This document shows positions 1 through 10,373 of a stretch of 64,000 nt of DNA, piece by piece (position 1 is the stretch's first letter; each line of letters starts with the position of its first letter). Source of the stretch: Morganella morganii (GTDB lineage Bacteria; Pseudomonadota; Gammaproteobacteria; Enterobacterales; Enterobacteriaceae); the NCBI RefSeq assembly GCF_019242955.1, contig NZ_CP066129.1:2728001-2792000 (forward strand). Direction: 5' to 3'. Below the pieces are notes generated by a model. The model had not been told where the DNA came from. It made no database searches and saw nothing but the letters and a program-made list of their open reading frames with translations. Made by a program: the position numbers and the translations under genes.

Positions 1-252
1 GCGGTAGCCGTCATCCGCAATCCCTTCCTGCTGCGCGATTTTGGCTGCCACGGTGATCATATGACCCAGAACCTGTTCATCTTCCGCAGTGACATCATTC
101 ACGGTAGGAATAAGATGATTGGGAATAATCAGAATATGCGTCGGTGCCTGCGGGGAAATATCACGGAACGCCGTGACGCTGTCATCCTGATAAACGATAT
201 CAGACGGAATTTCACGACGAATAATTTTACTAAAAATAGTTTCTTCGGCCAT
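1..252 (-). CDS. hinT: HIT-family purine nucleoside phosphoramidase HinT, 3' end cut by window edge
   Basis: The first 84 codons of a histidine-triad protein are read leftward from the ATG at 252; the rest, including the HxHxHxx catalytic motif, lies outside the window. The visible part opens [19 protein letters not shown] and goes on through [12 protein letters not shown], both typical of HinT. HinT hydrolyses adenosine phosphoramidates and lysyl-AMP in the cytoplasm. It sits 43 bases downstream of the tatD-like gene on the same strand, as the last visible member of the leftward pabC-mltG-tmk-holB string. In E. coli ptsG and fhuE separate these two genes; here they are absent. Confidence 0.93.
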   Translation of the reverse strand, partial: MAEETIFSKIIRREIPSDIVYQDDSVTAFRDISPQAPTHILIIPNHLIPTVNDVTAEDEQVLGHMITVAAKIAQQEGIADDGYR

Positions 253-295
253 AACCTGCTCCTGTAATTAATCAGCCTGACAGACGGGTCCGTAT

Positions 296-1075
296 TTACC
301 GGACTGACACCTGAAACAGACGGCTGAAATTGTCAGTGGTGATCTCAGCAAGCGCCTCAACGCTCACCCCTTTTAATACCGCCATATACTCCGCCACATC
401 ACGTACGTAAGCGGGCTGGTTCTCTTTACCGCGGAACGGTACCGGTGCCAGATAAGGTGAGTCCGTTTCCACCAGAATACGATCCAGCGGCACAATCCGT
501 GCGGCTTCGCGGATCTGTTCTGCGTTGCGGAAGGTCACGATACCGGAAAAGGAGATATAAAAACCTTCATCCAGCAGTGCCGTTGCCGTCTCTTTGTCCT
601 CGGTAAAGCAGTGTAACACGCCGCCGCACTCCCCGGCCTGTTCTTCGCGGATAATCGCCAGGGTATCTTCACGGGCATCGCGGGTATGCACAATGACCGG
701 TTTATTCAGCTCGCGTCCGATGCGGATATGCTCACGGAAAACATCACGCTGAAGCGCCGCATTCTCTTTCTGATAGTAGTAATCCAGCCCGGTTTCGCCG
801 AGTGCCACCACACGTTTATCCGCAGCCAGTTCGCGCAGCAGTGTGAAATCATACGGCTCATCCAGATTCAGCGGATGAATACCACAGGAAAAGGCCACAT
901 CCGGGCGTTCGCCAATCAGCTCACGCATTTTGGTATACCCCGGCAGGGTTGTCGCAACCGCCAGCGCATATTTCACATCACGCTGTGCGGCTTTTTGCAT
1001 AACATCATCCACACTCTCGTGCCGTTTTTCATAATCCAGACAATCGAGGTGGCAGTGGGAATCGACTAAAAACAT
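296..1075 (-). CDS. ycfH: TatD-family metal-dependent DNase (YcfH)
   Basis: A 259-residue TIM-barrel metallohydrolase, close to the 265 residues of E. coli YcfH. Metal ligands are visible in the family order: HxH at residues 7-9 (DSHCHLD), Glu94 in GETGLDYY, His130 in PVIVHTRDA, His155 in VLHCFTED and Asp205 in ETDSPYLAP. Family members are 3'-5' deoxyribonucleases that need divalent metal. It begins 10 bases after the holB stop on the same strand, so it is probably in the tmk-holB operon, as in E. coli. The start at 1075 is the natural one because the family begins just before the DSHCHLD motif. Confidence 0.95.
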   Translation of the reverse strand: MFLVDSHCHLDCLDYEKRHESVDDVMQKAAQRDVKYALAVATTLPGYTKMRELIGERPDVAFSCGIHPLNLDEPYDFTLLRELAADKRVVALGETGLDYYYQKENAALQRDVFREHIRIGRELNKPVIVHTRDAREDTLAIIREEQAGECGGVLHCFTEDKETATALLDEGFYISFSGIVTFRNAEQIREAARIVPLDRILVETDSPYLAPVPFRGKENQPAYVRDVAEYMAVLKGVSVEALAEITTDNFSRLFQVSVR

Positions 1076-1085
1076 AATTAACCTG

Positions 1086-2084
1086 TTATTTTAAATGAGG
1101 TGGTGCAGAAAACAGCGTTTCCTGGTGTAACAATTGTTCTGTCAGCAGCAGCTCCTGATTGACCCCGGTGATAGTCATCAGCCGGTGGCGGCAGGTCAGC
1201 CAGCTTTCCGCCGCACTCAGTAAATGCGCGCTGCTGTAATGTGCCGCCAGTTGTGCGATAAGAGCTGACTGATCCTGATTCAGACAGGCGGGAGCCATAT
1301 TCTGCTGATATTTTACCGCATCCATAAACAGGGTTGTCAGCCAGCTGATGCGCTTTTCCGCATCCTGATGATTCAGTTCAGATAACAGCGATAAAAAGTC
1401 CCCGCTGCGTACTGATGCGGCCAGTTGCGTGAACAGGTTCAGCCGGTTTTGCCAGTCAGCGGTTGTCAGCAGCAGCAGTGCTGCTGCCGGGGCATTATGG
1501 CAGAGATTCAGTGCCGTCTGACGGGAAACCGCATCGGACTGCGGATGTTCGCGCTGCAACCACTGTAAGCCGGTATCCGGTGACGGTGGTGCCAGGTGAT
1601 ACGCAAAACAGCGGCTGCGCAGTGTCGGCAGTAATTGTTCCGCCCCCTGGCTCTGTAACACAAACCAGGTGTTCTCTGTCGGCTCTTCCAGGGTTTTCAG
1701 TAAGGCGTTGGCGGCCGCTTCCGTCAGCAGTTCCGCCTGCGGAATATGAACCAGTTTGGCGCCGCCCTGCTGAGCGTGGTCATGCAGTTTTTCTGTCACG
1801 GCGCGCACGATATCAACACCGGAGGTGGATTTGCCTTTTTCCGGCTGCAGCAGATAAAAATCCGGATGTGTGCCTGCCAGCATCAGTTTACAACTGTGGC
1901 ACTCCCCGCAGCTTTTGATGCCCTGCGGCTGCTGACACATCCGCAGACGTGTCAGGGCATAGGCCAGCTCGTCGGTGCCGGTGCCGGGAATACCGTACAG
2001 CAGAAGCGCATGATGCCCCTGGCCGGACAACCACGCGGTTGCCAGCTGACGGTAAACAGGATTAAGCCACGGATACCAGTTCAT
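1086..2084 (-). CDS. holB: DNA polymerase III delta-prime subunit HolB
   Basis: A 332-residue clamp-loader subunit (E. coli 334). The start is placed at 2084 (MNWYPWLNP), which matches the family N-terminus; nine further in-frame codons upstream run into tmk and are not expected to be translated. The N-terminal AAA+ domain keeps the zinc-binding cysteines at 50, 59, 62 and 65, and the conserved ALLKTLEEP and TLRSRC sensor segments. As in the family, the nucleotide-binding loop is degenerate (GIPGTGTDE), since delta-prime does not hydrolyse ATP. The tmk stop and holB start overlap as TAATG, so the two are translationally coupled. Confidence 0.96.
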   Translation of the reverse strand: MNWYPWLNPVYRQLATAWLSGQGHHALLLYGIPGTGTDELAYALTRLRMCQQPQGIKSCGECHSCKLMLAGTHPDFYLLQPEKGKSTSGVDIVRAVTEKLHDHAQQGGAKLVHIPQAELLTEAAANALLKTLEEPTENTWFVLQSQGAEQLLPTLRSRCFAYHLAPPSPDTGLQWLQREHPQSDAVSRQTALNLCHNAPAAALLLLTTADWQNRLNLFTQLAASVRSGDFLSLLSELNHQDAEKRISWLTTLFMDAVKYQQNMAPACLNQDQSALIAQLAAHYSSAHLLSAAESWLTCRHRLMTITGVNQELLLTEQLLHQETLFSAPPHLK

Positions 2085-2722
2085 TACGCCTCTTTTTGCT
2101 GTGCCAGCCAATCCCGCACCGCAGTGCGGATAGATTGATGGACATTATCCATTGATTGCGATGCATCAACGGTAACAATGCGCGGGTCAGATTCGGCCAG
2201 TTCCAGATAACGGGCGCGGGTACGACGGAAGAAATCCAGCGATTCCTGCTCAATTCTGTCCAGGTCGCCCCGGCTGCGGGCACGGGATAAGCCGGTTTCC
2301 GGCGGCAGATCGAGATACAGCGTAAAGTCAGGATAAAAATCCCCCAGCACCGTATCACGCAGTGACTGCATCAGCTTGCGGTCAATACCGCGTCCGCCGC
2401 CCTGGTAGGCCTGAGAGGACAGGTCATGGCGATCACCGATCACCCATTGTCCCCGCGCCAGTGCCGGTTTGATGACATTTTCCACCAGCTGAATACGGGC
2501 AGCGTATAACATCAGCACTTCAGCTTTATCGGTGACGGTTTCGCCGTCGATCCCGTCTTTAATCAGCGTACGCAGTTTTTCTGCCAGCGGCGTGCCGCCC
2601 GGCTCACGGGTATAGATCAGATCCGTAATGCCGTTTTCATGCAGTGTATCAACAATCACCTGACGCGCCGTGGTTTTCCCGGCACCTTCAAGCCCTTCAA
2701 TTACAATAAATTTGCCTGTCAT
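2084..2722 (-). CDS. tmk: Thymidylate kinase
   Basis: A 212-residue P-loop kinase (E. coli 213) converting dTMP to dTDP in the cytoplasm. The Walker A loop GLEGAGKT is at residues 10-17, the DR(H/Y) segment is seen as [15 protein letters not shown], and the lid region is rich in arginine ([13 protein letters not shown]). It overlaps mltG upstream by ATGA (2719-2722) and holB downstream by TAATG. The compact mltG-tmk-holB arrangement links cell-wall, dTTP and replication functions and is the standard enterobacterial order. Confidence 0.97.
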   Translation of the reverse strand: MTGKFIVIEGLEGAGKTTARQVIVDTLHENGITDLIYTREPGGTPLAEKLRTLIKDGIDGETVTDKAEVLMLYAARIQLVENVIKPALARGQWVIGDRHDLSSQAYQGGGRGIDRKLMQSLRDTVLGDFYPDFTLYLDLPPETGLSRARSRGDLDRIEQESLDFFRRTRARYLELAESDPRIVTVDASQSMDNVHQSIRTAVRDWLAQQKEA

Positions 2723-3741
2723 TGTTTTTTTAATCCGTTACGGTAATCCGCAACCGCCCGGTTGTGATCCCGCAGGTTTGTGGTAAATACATGTCCGCCT
2801 TTACCGTCTGCGACAAAGTAAAGGTAACCGGTAGTGTCCGGTCTGGCTGCCGCTTCCAGTGAAGCACTGCCCGGCATGGCGATAGGCGTCGGCGGCATGC
2901 CGTCAATCTGATAGGTATTATACGGCGTTGCCCGCGCCAGATCGCTGCGGTAAATCGTGCCCTGATAACGTTCCCCCATACCGTAAATAACGGTCGGGTC
3001 AGTTTGCAGGCGCATTTTCAGTTTCAGCCGGTTCATAAAGACCGAGGCCACTTTTTTGCGTTCGCCGTCCACACCGGTCTCTTTTTCAATCAGCGAGGCC
3101 ATGATCAGCATTTCATACGGATCGGCATACGGTAAGTCGGTGTTACGGGTTTTCCAGGCCGCCGCCAGCTTTGTTTCCATCTGCTGGTGCGCCCGTTTCA
3201 GAATCTGGCTGTCTTCCGTTCCGGCGGTATAAAGATAGGTATCCGGATAAAAACGCCCTTCGAGGTGACTCCCGGCAGGCAGGCCGAGCATCTCTGTCAG
3301 TTTATCCGCCGGTAAATCCGCGAGGGTCTGTTTCAGGTAAGGCGCTTCCGACAGAATTTTTTGCCAGTCCGCCAATTTACTGCCTTCAACAAAACGGATG
3401 CTGAACTGTGCCTCTTTACCGCTGACAAACAGTTGCAGCATGCTTCTGACGGTCATATCCGGCGTCAGGCGGTATGTGCCCGCTTTGATTTTTGCCAGAT
3501 CCGGCTCCAGTTGCAGCAGCCAGTCATAGTTATGTGATTCCGGGATAATCCCGCTTTCCGCCAGTTTTTTCTCCAGCGCCACCCGGCCGGTGCCCGGCGG
3601 GATAGTGAAAATCGTCTCTTCAGTAACGGAAATTTTTTGTCCGGAAAAAGCGTCCACCTGGTGATAAAGCCAATACGCCACGCCGCCTGCAACCGCAAGC
3701 AGCACCAAAAATGTCACAAGGAAAATCCGTGTTTTTTTCAT
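2719..3741 (-). CDS. mltG: Endolytic murein transglycosylase MltG
   Basis: A 340-residue inner-membrane protein of the YceG family, the same length as in E. coli. Residues 5-26 form one N-terminal membrane segment, with the rest periplasmic: a LysM-like subdomain followed by the catalytic domain. The catalytic glutamate is Glu219 in ASLIEKETG, followed by the conserved [13 protein letters not shown]-type segment. MltG cleaves nascent glycan strands and is thought to act as a terminase of peptidoglycan elongation. The gene is 20 bases downstream of pabC and overlaps tmk by 4 bases. Confidence 0.96.
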   Translation of the reverse strand: MKKTRIFLVTFLVLLAVAGGVAYWLYHQVDAFSGQKISVTEETIFTIPPGTGRVALEKKLAESGIIPESHNYDWLLQLEPDLAKIKAGTYRLTPDMTVRSMLQLFVSGKEAQFSIRFVEGSKLADWQKILSEAPYLKQTLADLPADKLTEMLGLPAGSHLEGRFYPDTYLYTAGTEDSQILKRAHQQMETKLAAAWKTRNTDLPYADPYEMLIMASLIEKETGVDGERKKVASVFMNRLKLKMRLQTDPTVIYGMGERYQGTIYRSDLARATPYNTYQIDGMPPTPIAMPGSASLEAAARPDTTGYLYFVADGKGGHVFTTNLRDHNRAVADYRNGLKKQ

Positions 3742-3761
3742 CAGTCATTAACTCTGTTCGT

Positions 3762-4601
3762 TCAGGGTATTGCTGCCGGACAGTGCGGCAAAAGCAGGGT
3801 AAAAAGTGAACGGGACGTATACCGCCAGTGATGACGGTCATCCGCACGGATCTCATTGACCGGCATCACCGGCATCAGCGCATTGCACATAATCACTTCA
3901 TCTGCTTTTGCCAGCACCTGCGGAAAACGTTCGGTTTCATAACAGCGGTAACGGCTGCTTTTCAGTACATCCATGATATGCGCGCGCATCACACCAGCCA
4001 CGCCGCATTTGTTCAGTGACGGCGTAAATACATCATCACCGCAGCGCCAGAACAGATTGGCACTGCATCCTTCGGTCAGAATACCGTCAGTATCACAGAC
4101 AATGGCTTCATCTGCCTGCTGTTCTGCCACATACCGGCGGATAAGCACCTGTTCCAGCCGGTTCAGGTGTTTGATACCGGCCAGATACGGATTAACGGAC
4201 AACGGTACCGGGCTTTTTACCAGCGATAACCCGTTCTCCTGCAATGCCGGATAATTGGCCGGGTAAACAGAACGGATCAGGATCACCACCGGCGGTACAT
4301 CCGCACGCAGATAACCGCGCCCCTGCTCACCGGCGGAGATAATCACTTTCAGCACAGCATCGGTGCTGCCGTCTGCGGCCTGCATGATCCATTCGATCAG
4401 CAGTGATTCATCCGGCGGTGTCAGTCCCAGCCCTGCGCAGCCATCCTGTAACCGGCGCAGATGGCGTGTCAGTAATGCCGGTTTGCTGTTCACAATACGC
4501 ATTGTGGTAAAACAGCCGTCACCAAACTGCACACTGCGATCAGAAATTGCAATCGTGTGCTGCGGTACACCATTAACCCAGTAATGCGCCTGTTGTGTCA
4601 T
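3762..4601 (-). CDS. pabC: Aminodeoxychorismate lyase PabC
   Basis: A 279-residue fold-type IV PLP enzyme that converts 4-amino-4-deoxychorismate to p-aminobenzoate and pyruvate in folate synthesis. The PLP lysine is Lys144 in AGIKHLNRLEQ. SDRSVQFGDGCFTT near the N-terminus and MCNALMPVMPV near the C-terminus match the family. ATG at 4601 is preferred to the in-frame TTG two codons upstream. It is somewhat longer than E. coli PabC (269). A terminator behind fabF separates it from the fab operon, so it probably has its own promoter in 4602-4716. Confidence 0.93.
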   Translation of the reverse strand: MTQQAHYWVNGVPQHTIAISDRSVQFGDGCFTTMRIVNSKPALLTRHLRRLQDGCAGLGLTPPDESLLIEWIMQAADGSTDAVLKVIISAGEQGRGYLRADVPPVVILIRSVYPANYPALQENGLSLVKSPVPLSVNPYLAGIKHLNRLEQVLIRRYVAEQQADEAIVCDTDGILTEGCSANLFWRCGDDVFTPSLNKCGVAGVMRAHIMDVLKSSRYRCYETERFPQVLAKADEVIMCNALMPVMPVNEIRADDRHHWRYTSRSLFTLLLPHCPAAIP

Positions 4602-4716
4602 AGCCAACTCATTGTTTTAACGATTATTATTTAATCGTTATTCAGTATCCGGACAGACCTGTATAATAGTACAGCTGTGATTTTTGTGCAAAAGCACGAT
4701 AACGGATGCATCAGGT

Positions 4717-4747
4717 AAAAAAAAAAGCGCCGTCATGGCGCTTTTTC
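4717..4747 (-). terminator. Rho-independent terminator after fabF
   Basis: A GCGCC/GGCGC stem (4727-4731 and 4737-4741) with a 5-base loop. On the leftward strand the hairpin is followed by a run of ten T. It lies 15-45 bases past the fabF stop and closes the yceD-to-fabF operon before pabC. Confidence 0.85.
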
Positions 4748-4761
4748 CTCAGAAAACAGAC

Positions 4762-6006
4762 TCAGATCTTACGGAAAATCAGGGAACCGTTGGTTCCGCC
4801 GAAGCCGAAAGAGTTACAGAGTGCGTATTCCATACCTTCCACTTTGCGGGCTTTGCCCGGTACAAAGTCGAGTTTGCAGACCGCATCATCCTGATTATCC
4901 AGGTTGATGGTCGGCGGTATAATCTGATCACGCAGAGCCAGAATAGTGAAAATGGATTCCACTGCACCGGCGGCACCCAGCAGGTGACCGGTCATGGATT
5001 TGGTTGAACTGACCAGAACCTTCGTTCCTTCACCAAATACCGTTTCAACGGCTTTTGCTTCCGCCACATCACCCGCAGAGGTGGATGTACCGTGAGCATT
5101 AATATAGCCGATGCTGTCAGCAGGGATGCCCGCATCCTGAATCGCGTTTGCCATGGCCAGTGCGGCACCGTCACCGTTTTCCGGTGGTGATGTCATGTGA
5201 TAAGCATCGCTGCTCATCCCGAAACCGACCAGTTCCGCGTAGATTTTCGCACCGCGGTTTTTCGCGTGTTCGTACTCTTCCAGCACCAGCATACCGGCAC
5301 CGTCTCCCAGCACAAACCCGTCACGATCTTTATCCCACGGACGGCTTGCGCCCTGAGGATTATCATTATTGGTGGATAAGGCACGTGCAGCACCGAATCC
5401 GGCAACACCTAATGGTGTGCTGGCTTTTTCAGTACCACCGGCAACCATGACATCTGCATCACCGTAAGCGATAATCCGGGCCGCGTGCCCGATATTATGC
5501 ACGCCGGATGTACAGGCAGTGGCAATGGAGATACTTGGTCCGCGCAGACCGTACATAATGCTCAGATGTCCGGCAACCATATTGATGATAGTTGACGGGA
5601 CAAAGAACGGACTCACTTTACGCGGGCCGCCTGCTGCCAGAGAAGCGCAGTTTTCTTCAATCAGTCCGAGACCACCAATACCAGAACCAATCGCAGCACC
5701 GATACGGGTTGCATTGGCTTCTGTTACTTCAAGTCCGGAATCCTCTATTGCACGGATACCGGCTGCAATACCGTATTGAATGAAGAGATCCATCTTCCGG
5801 GCATCTTTGCGCGAAATATTAAAATCTTCGTGATTGAAATCTTTTACCATACCCGCGAATTTGGTCGCATGGTTTGAGGTGTCAAAATGATCAATCAGGC
5901 TGATACCACTCTGCCCGGCACACACAGCTTTCCAGGATGAATCGACTGTATTACCGACAGGAGATAACATGCCAAGTCCGGTCACAACTACACGACGCTT
6001 AGACAC
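4762..6006 (-). CDS. fabF: 3-oxoacyl-[ACP] synthase II FabF
   Basis: A 414-residue condensing enzyme (E. coli 413) that elongates acyl-ACP with malonyl-ACP and controls the temperature response of unsaturated fatty acids. The Cys-His-His triad is visible: Cys165 in TACTSGVHN, His305 in NAHGTST and His341 in [14 protein letters not shown]. The start is a GTG at 6006 preceded by a strong GGAGGA ribosome site about four bases upstream. It follows acpP by 65 bases and is the last gene of the fab operon. Confidence 0.97.
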   Translation of the reverse strand: MSKRRVVVTGLGMLSPVGNTVDSSWKAVCAGQSGISLIDHFDTSNHATKFAGMVKDFNHEDFNISRKDARKMDLFIQYGIAAGIRAIEDSGLEVTEANATRIGAAIGSGIGGLGLIEENCASLAAGGPRKVSPFFVPSTIINMVAGHLSIMYGLRGPSISIATACTSGVHNIGHAARIIAYGDADVMVAGGTEKASTPLGVAGFGAARALSTNNDNPQGASRPWDKDRDGFVLGDGAGMLVLEEYEHAKNRGAKIYAELVGFGMSSDAYHMTSPPENGDGAALAMANAIQDAGIPADSIGYINAHGTSTSAGDVAEAKAVETVFGEGTKVLVSSTKSMTGHLLGAAGAVESIFTILALRDQIIPPTINLDNQDDAVCKLDFVPGKARKVEGMEYALCNSFGFGGTNGSLIFRKI

Positions 6007-6071
6007 GCTTATCCTCCGGGGAAAATAAAAGAAACAAGGCGGTCGGGTGACCGCCTGGACATGAGGGATGC

Positions 6072-6308
6072 TTACTTGCCTGCGTTCTCAACGTAGTCAA
6101 TAGCAGCCTGTACAGTTGTGATTTTTTCTGCTTCTTCGTCTGGGATTTCGATGTCGAACTCTTCTTCCAGAGCCATCACCAGCTCAACTGTGTCAAGAGA
6201 ATCAGCGCCTAAGTCATCAACGAATGAAGCTTCGTTTTTTACTTCTTCCTCTTTAACACCCAGTTGTTCAACGATGATTTTCTTAACACGTTCTTCGATA
6301 GCGCTCAT
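6072..6308 (-). CDS. acpP: Acyl carrier protein
   Basis: A 78-residue acidic four-helix carrier, essentially the universal bacterial ACP. The phosphopantetheine attachment site is Ser37 in GADSLD. It carries growing acyl chains between the Fab enzymes encoded on both sides. The 155-base gap to fabG is the largest inside the operon and likely holds a separate acpP promoter, which would suit the much higher level of ACP needed. Confidence 0.98.
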   Translation of the reverse strand: MSAIEERVKKIIVEQLGVKEEEVKNEASFVDDLGADSLDTVELVMALEEEFDIEIPDEEAEKITTVQAAIDYVENAGK

Positions 6309-6463
6309 ACTATTAAATTTCCTATCAAAACTCGCTATATGCGATGGTTTTCGTAGTTTATAAAATACAGGAAAAGATGCAACCCAATCCCGGCTGGTCT
6401 AACCATATAAATACTCACTTTTGCGTGCGTTTACACAAAAACGGCAAATGGTTAGCTCAAACA

Positions 6464-7198
6464 TTAAATCATGTACATGCCACCATTGACATGCAATGTC
6501 TCGCCTGTGATGTAAGCCGCTTCATCAGAAGCTAAGAAGGCTACAGCACTGGCAATCTCTTCAGCATCACCCAAACGGTTAGCAGGAACCTGAGATAAAA
6601 TGCCTGCACGCTGGTCGTCTGTCAATGCACGAGTCATATCGGTTTCGATAAAACCCGGGGCAACGACGTTGACGGTGATACCGCGCGACGCAACTTCACG
6701 GGCGAGTGATTTACTGAAACCAATCAGCCCGGCTTTCGCCGCCGCATAGTTAGCCTGTCCGGCATTTCCCATCGTTCCGACAACAGAACCGATGGTGATG
6801 ATGCGCCCGCAACGTTTTTTCATCATGGCGCGCATAACTGCTTTGGACAGACGGAACACGGATGAAAGGTTAGTGTCCAGGATATCCTGCCACTCGTCGT
6901 CTTTCATACGCATCAGTAAGTTGTCACGTGTGATACCTGCATTATTAACCAAAATATCGATTTCGCCAAACTCAGTGCGAATATTTTCTAATACATGGTC
7001 AATGGATGCGCTGTCGGTCACGTTCAGCGCAAGGCCTTTACCCTTTGCGCCTAAGTATTCACTGATAGCTGCCGCACCGCTTTCGCTGGTTGCAGTACCA
7101 ATCACAGTTGCACCGCGTGCTGCTAATTTCTCAGCAATTGCACGGCCGATTCCGCGGCTCGCACCGGTGACAAGGGCAATTTTACCTTCAAAGCTCAT
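6464..7198 (-). CDS. fabG: 3-oxoacyl-[ACP] reductase FabG
   Basis: A 244-residue short-chain dehydrogenase, the E. coli length. The start at 7198 (MSFEGKIALVTGAS) fits the family; in-frame codons further upstream overlap fabD. The NADPH-binding TGASRGIG motif is at residues 11-18, NNAG at 85-88, and the catalytic Ser138, Tyr151 and Lys155 are all present. It reduces beta-ketoacyl-ACP in each elongation round. Only 7 bases separate it from fabD. Confidence 0.97.
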   Translation of the reverse strand: MSFEGKIALVTGASRGIGRAIAEKLAARGATVIGTATSESGAAAISEYLGAKGKGLALNVTDSASIDHVLENIRTEFGEIDILVNNAGITRDNLLMRMKDDEWQDILDTNLSSVFRLSKAVMRAMMKKRCGRIITIGSVVGTMGNAGQANYAAAKAGLIGFSKSLAREVASRGITVNVVAPGFIETDMTRALTDDQRAGILSQVPANRLGDAEEIASAVAFLASDEAAYITGETLHVNGGMYMI

Positions 7199-7205
7199 CT
7201 CAACC

Positions 7206-8138
7206 TCAGCGATTTTCAAGTGCTGTTTCCAATGATGACATATCATTGACAGCAGATGATGTTAATGTTTTCACAATACGCTTAGTCAGCCCGGTCAGTA
7301 CTTTGCCCGGCCCCGCTTCCAGCAGATCTTCAACACCCTGCGCGGCCATAAACTCAACAGTTTCGGTCCAGCGTACCGGATTATAAAGCTGACGGACTAA
7401 TGCATCACGAATTGCATCGGCGGAAGTCTCTATCTTAACATCAACATTGTTCACAACAGAAAAGATTGGTGTGTTAAATGTGATATTTTTTAGCGCAACG
7501 GCTAATTTATCAGCAGCCGGCTTCATTAATGCACAATGTGACGGCACACTGACCGATAACGGCAGTGCACGTTTTGCACCGGCTTCCTTACATAAGGCCC
7601 CGGCACGCTCAACCGCGTCTTTCTCACCGGCGATAACCACCTGACCCGGTGAGTTAAAATTAACCGGTGATACCACCTGCCCCTGTGCAGCATCTTCACA
7701 GGCTTTGGCAATGGCGTCATTTTCCAGACCGATGATCGCGTACATCGCACCGGTACCGGCAGGAACCGCTTCCTGCATCAGACGGCCGCGTAATTCGACC
7801 AGTCTGATGGCTTCTTTAAAATCGATCACACCGGCACACACCAGCGCGGAGTATTCACCCAGGCTGTGACCGGCCATCATGGCAGGCATTGCGCCGTTCT
7901 TTTCCTGCCAGACGCGCCAGATGGCCACAGAGGCCGCCAGCAGCGCCGGCTGGGTCTGCCAGGTTTTATTCAGCTCTTCTTCCGGTCCGTTCTGAACGAG
8001 TGCCCATAAGTCATAGCCCAGTTCAGCGGATGCTTCGGCAAAGGTTGCCTCCACGACCGGAAAATTTGCCGCGAGGTCAGCCAGCATACCGACTGACTGA
8101 GAACCCTGTCCCGGAAATACCATTGCATATGCAGACAT
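7206..8138 (-). CDS. fabD: Malonyl-CoA:ACP transacylase FabD
   Basis: A 310-residue acyltransferase (E. coli 309) that loads malonyl groups onto ACP. It has the FPGQGSQ motif at residues 8-14 and the nucleophile Ser92 in GHSLGEYSAL. The histidine of the Ser-His dyad lies in SVPSHCALM. The gene follows fabH by 19 bases and precedes fabG by 7, so it is co-transcribed with both. Confidence 0.97.
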   Translation of the reverse strand: MSAYAMVFPGQGSQSVGMLADLAANFPVVEATFAEASAELGYDLWALVQNGPEEELNKTWQTQPALLAASVAIWRVWQEKNGAMPAMMAGHSLGEYSALVCAGVIDFKEAIRLVELRGRLMQEAVPAGTGAMYAIIGLENDAIAKACEDAAQGQVVSPVNFNSPGQVVIAGEKDAVERAGALCKEAGAKRALPLSVSVPSHCALMKPAADKLAVALKNITFNTPIFSVVNNVDVKIETSADAIRDALVRQLYNPVRWTETVEFMAAQGVEDLLEAGPGKVLTGLTKRIVKTLTSSAVNDMSSLETALENR

Positions 8139-8157
8139 GATTTAGCTTCCTGAAAAA

Positions 8158-9111
8158 TTAAAAACGAATTAAAGCAGAACCCCAGGCGAAACCGCCGCCG
8201 AAGGCTTCAATCAGAATCAGCTGACCGCGTTTGATGCGCCCGTCACGAACGGCTTCATCGAAAGCAGTCGGTACAGAGGCCGCAGAGGTGTTGCCGTGGC
8301 GATCCAGGGTGACAACGACTTTATCCATGCCCATATTTAATTTTTTTGCGGTGGCACTGATAATGCGCAGGTTTGCCTGATGCGGCACCAGCCAGTCGAG
8401 TTCTGATTTGTCGATATTGTTCGCCACCAGCGCTTCTTCAACGACGTTGGCTAATTCACGGACCGCCACGCGGAACACTTCGTTACCCGCCATCGTCAGG
8501 TACGCCGGTTTTTCGCTGTCTTTGCGATCTTTATTCGGTAATGTCAGCAGATCGCCGTAACGGCCGTCCGCATGCAGATGGGTGGAGAGAATGCCCGGTT
8601 CTTCAGACGCTTCAACCACAAAAGCACCCGCGCCGTCACCAAACAGGATAACGGTACCGCGATCTTGAGGGTCCAGCGTTTTCGCCAGAACATCTGAACC
8701 GATAACCAGGGCTTTTTTCGCCATACCGGTTTTAATGAATTGATCCACCACACTGATGGCGTAGCTGAAACCGGCACATGCCGCAGCCACATCAAAGGAG
8801 ATACAGCTGTCGATACCCAGCAGTTTCTGGATTTCGCAGGCGGCACTCGGGAAACCGTGAGTGGAAGACGTGGTACCCACGACAATCAGATCGATATCAC
8901 CGGCAGGAATACCTGCCATATCCAGTGCGTTCAGCGCTGCCTGGTGGCCCATCGTGACAACGGTTTCATCATCACCGGCCAGACGGCGCTCGCGGATACC
9001 CGTACGAGTAACAATCCACTCATCGGTTGTGTCGACCATTTTTTCCAGATCAGCATTTGTGCGGATTTGTGCAGGAAGATAGCTCCCGGTTCCTAAAATT
9101 TTTGTATACAT
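8158..9111 (-). CDS. fabH: 3-oxoacyl-[ACP] synthase III FabH
   Basis: A 317-residue thiolase-fold enzyme of exactly the E. coli length. It starts fatty acid synthesis by condensing acetyl-CoA with malonyl-ACP. The triad is seen as Cys112 in [10 protein letters not shown], the histidine in [10 protein letters not shown] and the asparagine in RHGNTSAAS. It begins five bases after plsX, which suggests tight coupling. Confidence 0.97.
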   Translation of the reverse strand: MYTKILGTGSYLPAQIRTNADLEKMVDTTDEWIVTRTGIRERRLAGDDETVVTMGHQAALNALDMAGIPAGDIDLIVVGTTSSTHGFPSAACEIQKLLGIDSCISFDVAAACAGFSYAISVVDQFIKTGMAKKALVIGSDVLAKTLDPQDRGTVILFGDGAGAFVVEASEEPGILSTHLHADGRYGDLLTLPNKDRKDSEKPAYLTMAGNEVFRVAVRELANVVEEALVANNIDKSELDWLVPHQANLRIISATAKKLNMGMDKVVVTLDRHGNTSAASVPTAFDEAVRDGRIKRGQLILIEAFGGGFAWGSALIRF

Positions 9112-9116
9112 ATTAG

Positions 9117-10163
9117 TTAGTTACTCTTAGGTAATACCATAGCAAGGCGAGATGCGATTCGTTCCGGCACCTGCTTTTCAACGGTCTGAACCGCCTGCGT
9201 AATGGCAGCGTTGAATGCACTTACATTCGCCGCACCGTGACTTTTAATCACAATGCCGCGTAATCCTAACAGAGAAGCGCCGTTATACTGGTCGGGGTTC
9301 AGGTGACTGAAGCGTTTATTCAGCCATTTTGTCACCACTTTCTTCACGACTTTCTTCACAGCTCTGTACAGCAGAGATGACGATTTGCCTTCATTCTGTG
9401 ATTTAAACATAGAAAGGATCACACGAATCACCCCTTCCATGGTTTTCAGGGTAACGTTACCCGCGAAGCCGTCACAGACCAGTACATCCGTTTTACCGGT
9501 CAGCAGTTCATTACCTTCTGCATAGCCGATATAATTGATGTCCGGTATCGATTTCAGCACCGTGGCTGCTTCGCGGATATTGTCGAGTCCCTTGGTTTCT
9601 TCTTCACCGATGTTCAGTAATGCCACACGCGGATGAGGAATCCCGGCCACATCTTCTGCCATCACCGCGCCCATGACAGCAAACTGCACCAGCATCTCAC
9701 TGCTGCACTCCGCGTTTGCGCCCAGATCAAGCAATACCGTTTTGCCTTTCTTCTGATTCGGCACCACGGTCATCAGTGCAGGACGCTCGATGCCTTCAAT
9801 GGATTTCAGCATCAGTTTTGCCAGCCCCATCAGCGCCCCGGTGTTTCCGGCACTGACGCACGCCTGTGCCTCCCCCTCTTTCACCAGTTCCAGCGCGATA
9901 CGCATGGATGTGCCTTTACTCTGGCGGATAGCCTGAGAAGGTTTGGCATCACCGGCAATCGTCTCATAGGCAGGAATCACCCGCAGACGAGTGAGCAGCT
10001 CAGCATTCTGGTTTGCAAGCAGAGGAGAAATGGAATCAGGGTGCCCGACCAGCAACAGGGTGAGCTTTGGATTAGATGCCAGTGCCTGCAGCGAGGCAGG
10101 CACTGTGACATGGGGGCCGATATCCCCACCCATGGCATCTAACGCGATGGTTAGATTAGTCAA
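9117..10163 (-). CDS. plsX: Phosphate acyltransferase PlsX
   Basis: A 348-residue enzyme that makes acyl-phosphate from acyl-ACP and phosphate, the first step toward phosphatidic acid in many bacteria. Recognisable segments are ALDAMGGD at residues 7-14, [12 protein letters not shown] and [14 protein letters not shown]. The only start fitting the family N-terminus ([12 protein letters not shown]) is a TTG at 10163 with a weak ribosome site, implying modest translation relative to rpmF and the fab genes. The C-terminus is a few residues shorter than in E. coli (356). Confidence 0.95.
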   Translation of the reverse strand: MTNLTIALDAMGGDIGPHVTVPASLQALASNPKLTLLLVGHPDSISPLLANQNAELLTRLRVIPAYETIAGDAKPSQAIRQSKGTSMRIALELVKEGEAQACVSAGNTGALMGLAKLMLKSIEGIERPALMTVVPNQKKGKTVLLDLGANAECSSEMLVQFAVMGAVMAEDVAGIPHPRVALLNIGEEETKGLDNIREAATVLKSIPDINYIGYAEGNELLTGKTDVLVCDGFAGNVTLKTMEGVIRVILSMFKSQNEGKSSSLLYRAVKKVVKKVVTKWLNKRFSHLNPDQYNGASLLGLRGIVIKSHGAANVSAFNAAITQAVQTVEKQVPERIASRLAMVLPKSN

Positions 10164-10190
10164 GATATCAACGTGCTTAAAAGCAGCAGA

Positions 10191-10361
10191 TTACTTGTTG
10201 ATTACCTTACGACCACGGTAGTAACCATCAGCGGTCACATGGTGACGCAGATGAGTTTCACCAGAGGTTTTGTCAACAGAAACCAGAGTTGCTGACAGTG
10301 CGTCATGAGAGCGACGCATACCACGTTTGGAACGAGTTGGTTTATTTTGTTGTACGGCCAT
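10191..10361 (-). CDS. rpmF: Large-subunit ribosomal protein bL32
   Basis: A 56-residue basic protein beginning [19 protein letters not shown] and ending [10 protein letters not shown], an unmistakable bL32. It is one residue shorter than in E. coli. A zinc-type CxxC pair is absent, as in enterobacteria. It lies 12 bases after yceD and 27 before plsX in the same leftward operon, which couples ribosome and lipid synthesis. Confidence 0.97.
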   Translation of the reverse strand: MAVQQNKPTRSKRGMRRSHDALSATLVSVDKTSGETHLRHHVTADGYYRGRKVINK

Positions 10362-10373
10362 TGACCTTACTCC

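Noticed and set aside
6792-7235. A 147-codon frame antisense to fabG
   Set aside because: Shadow of a conserved SDR gene; no context.
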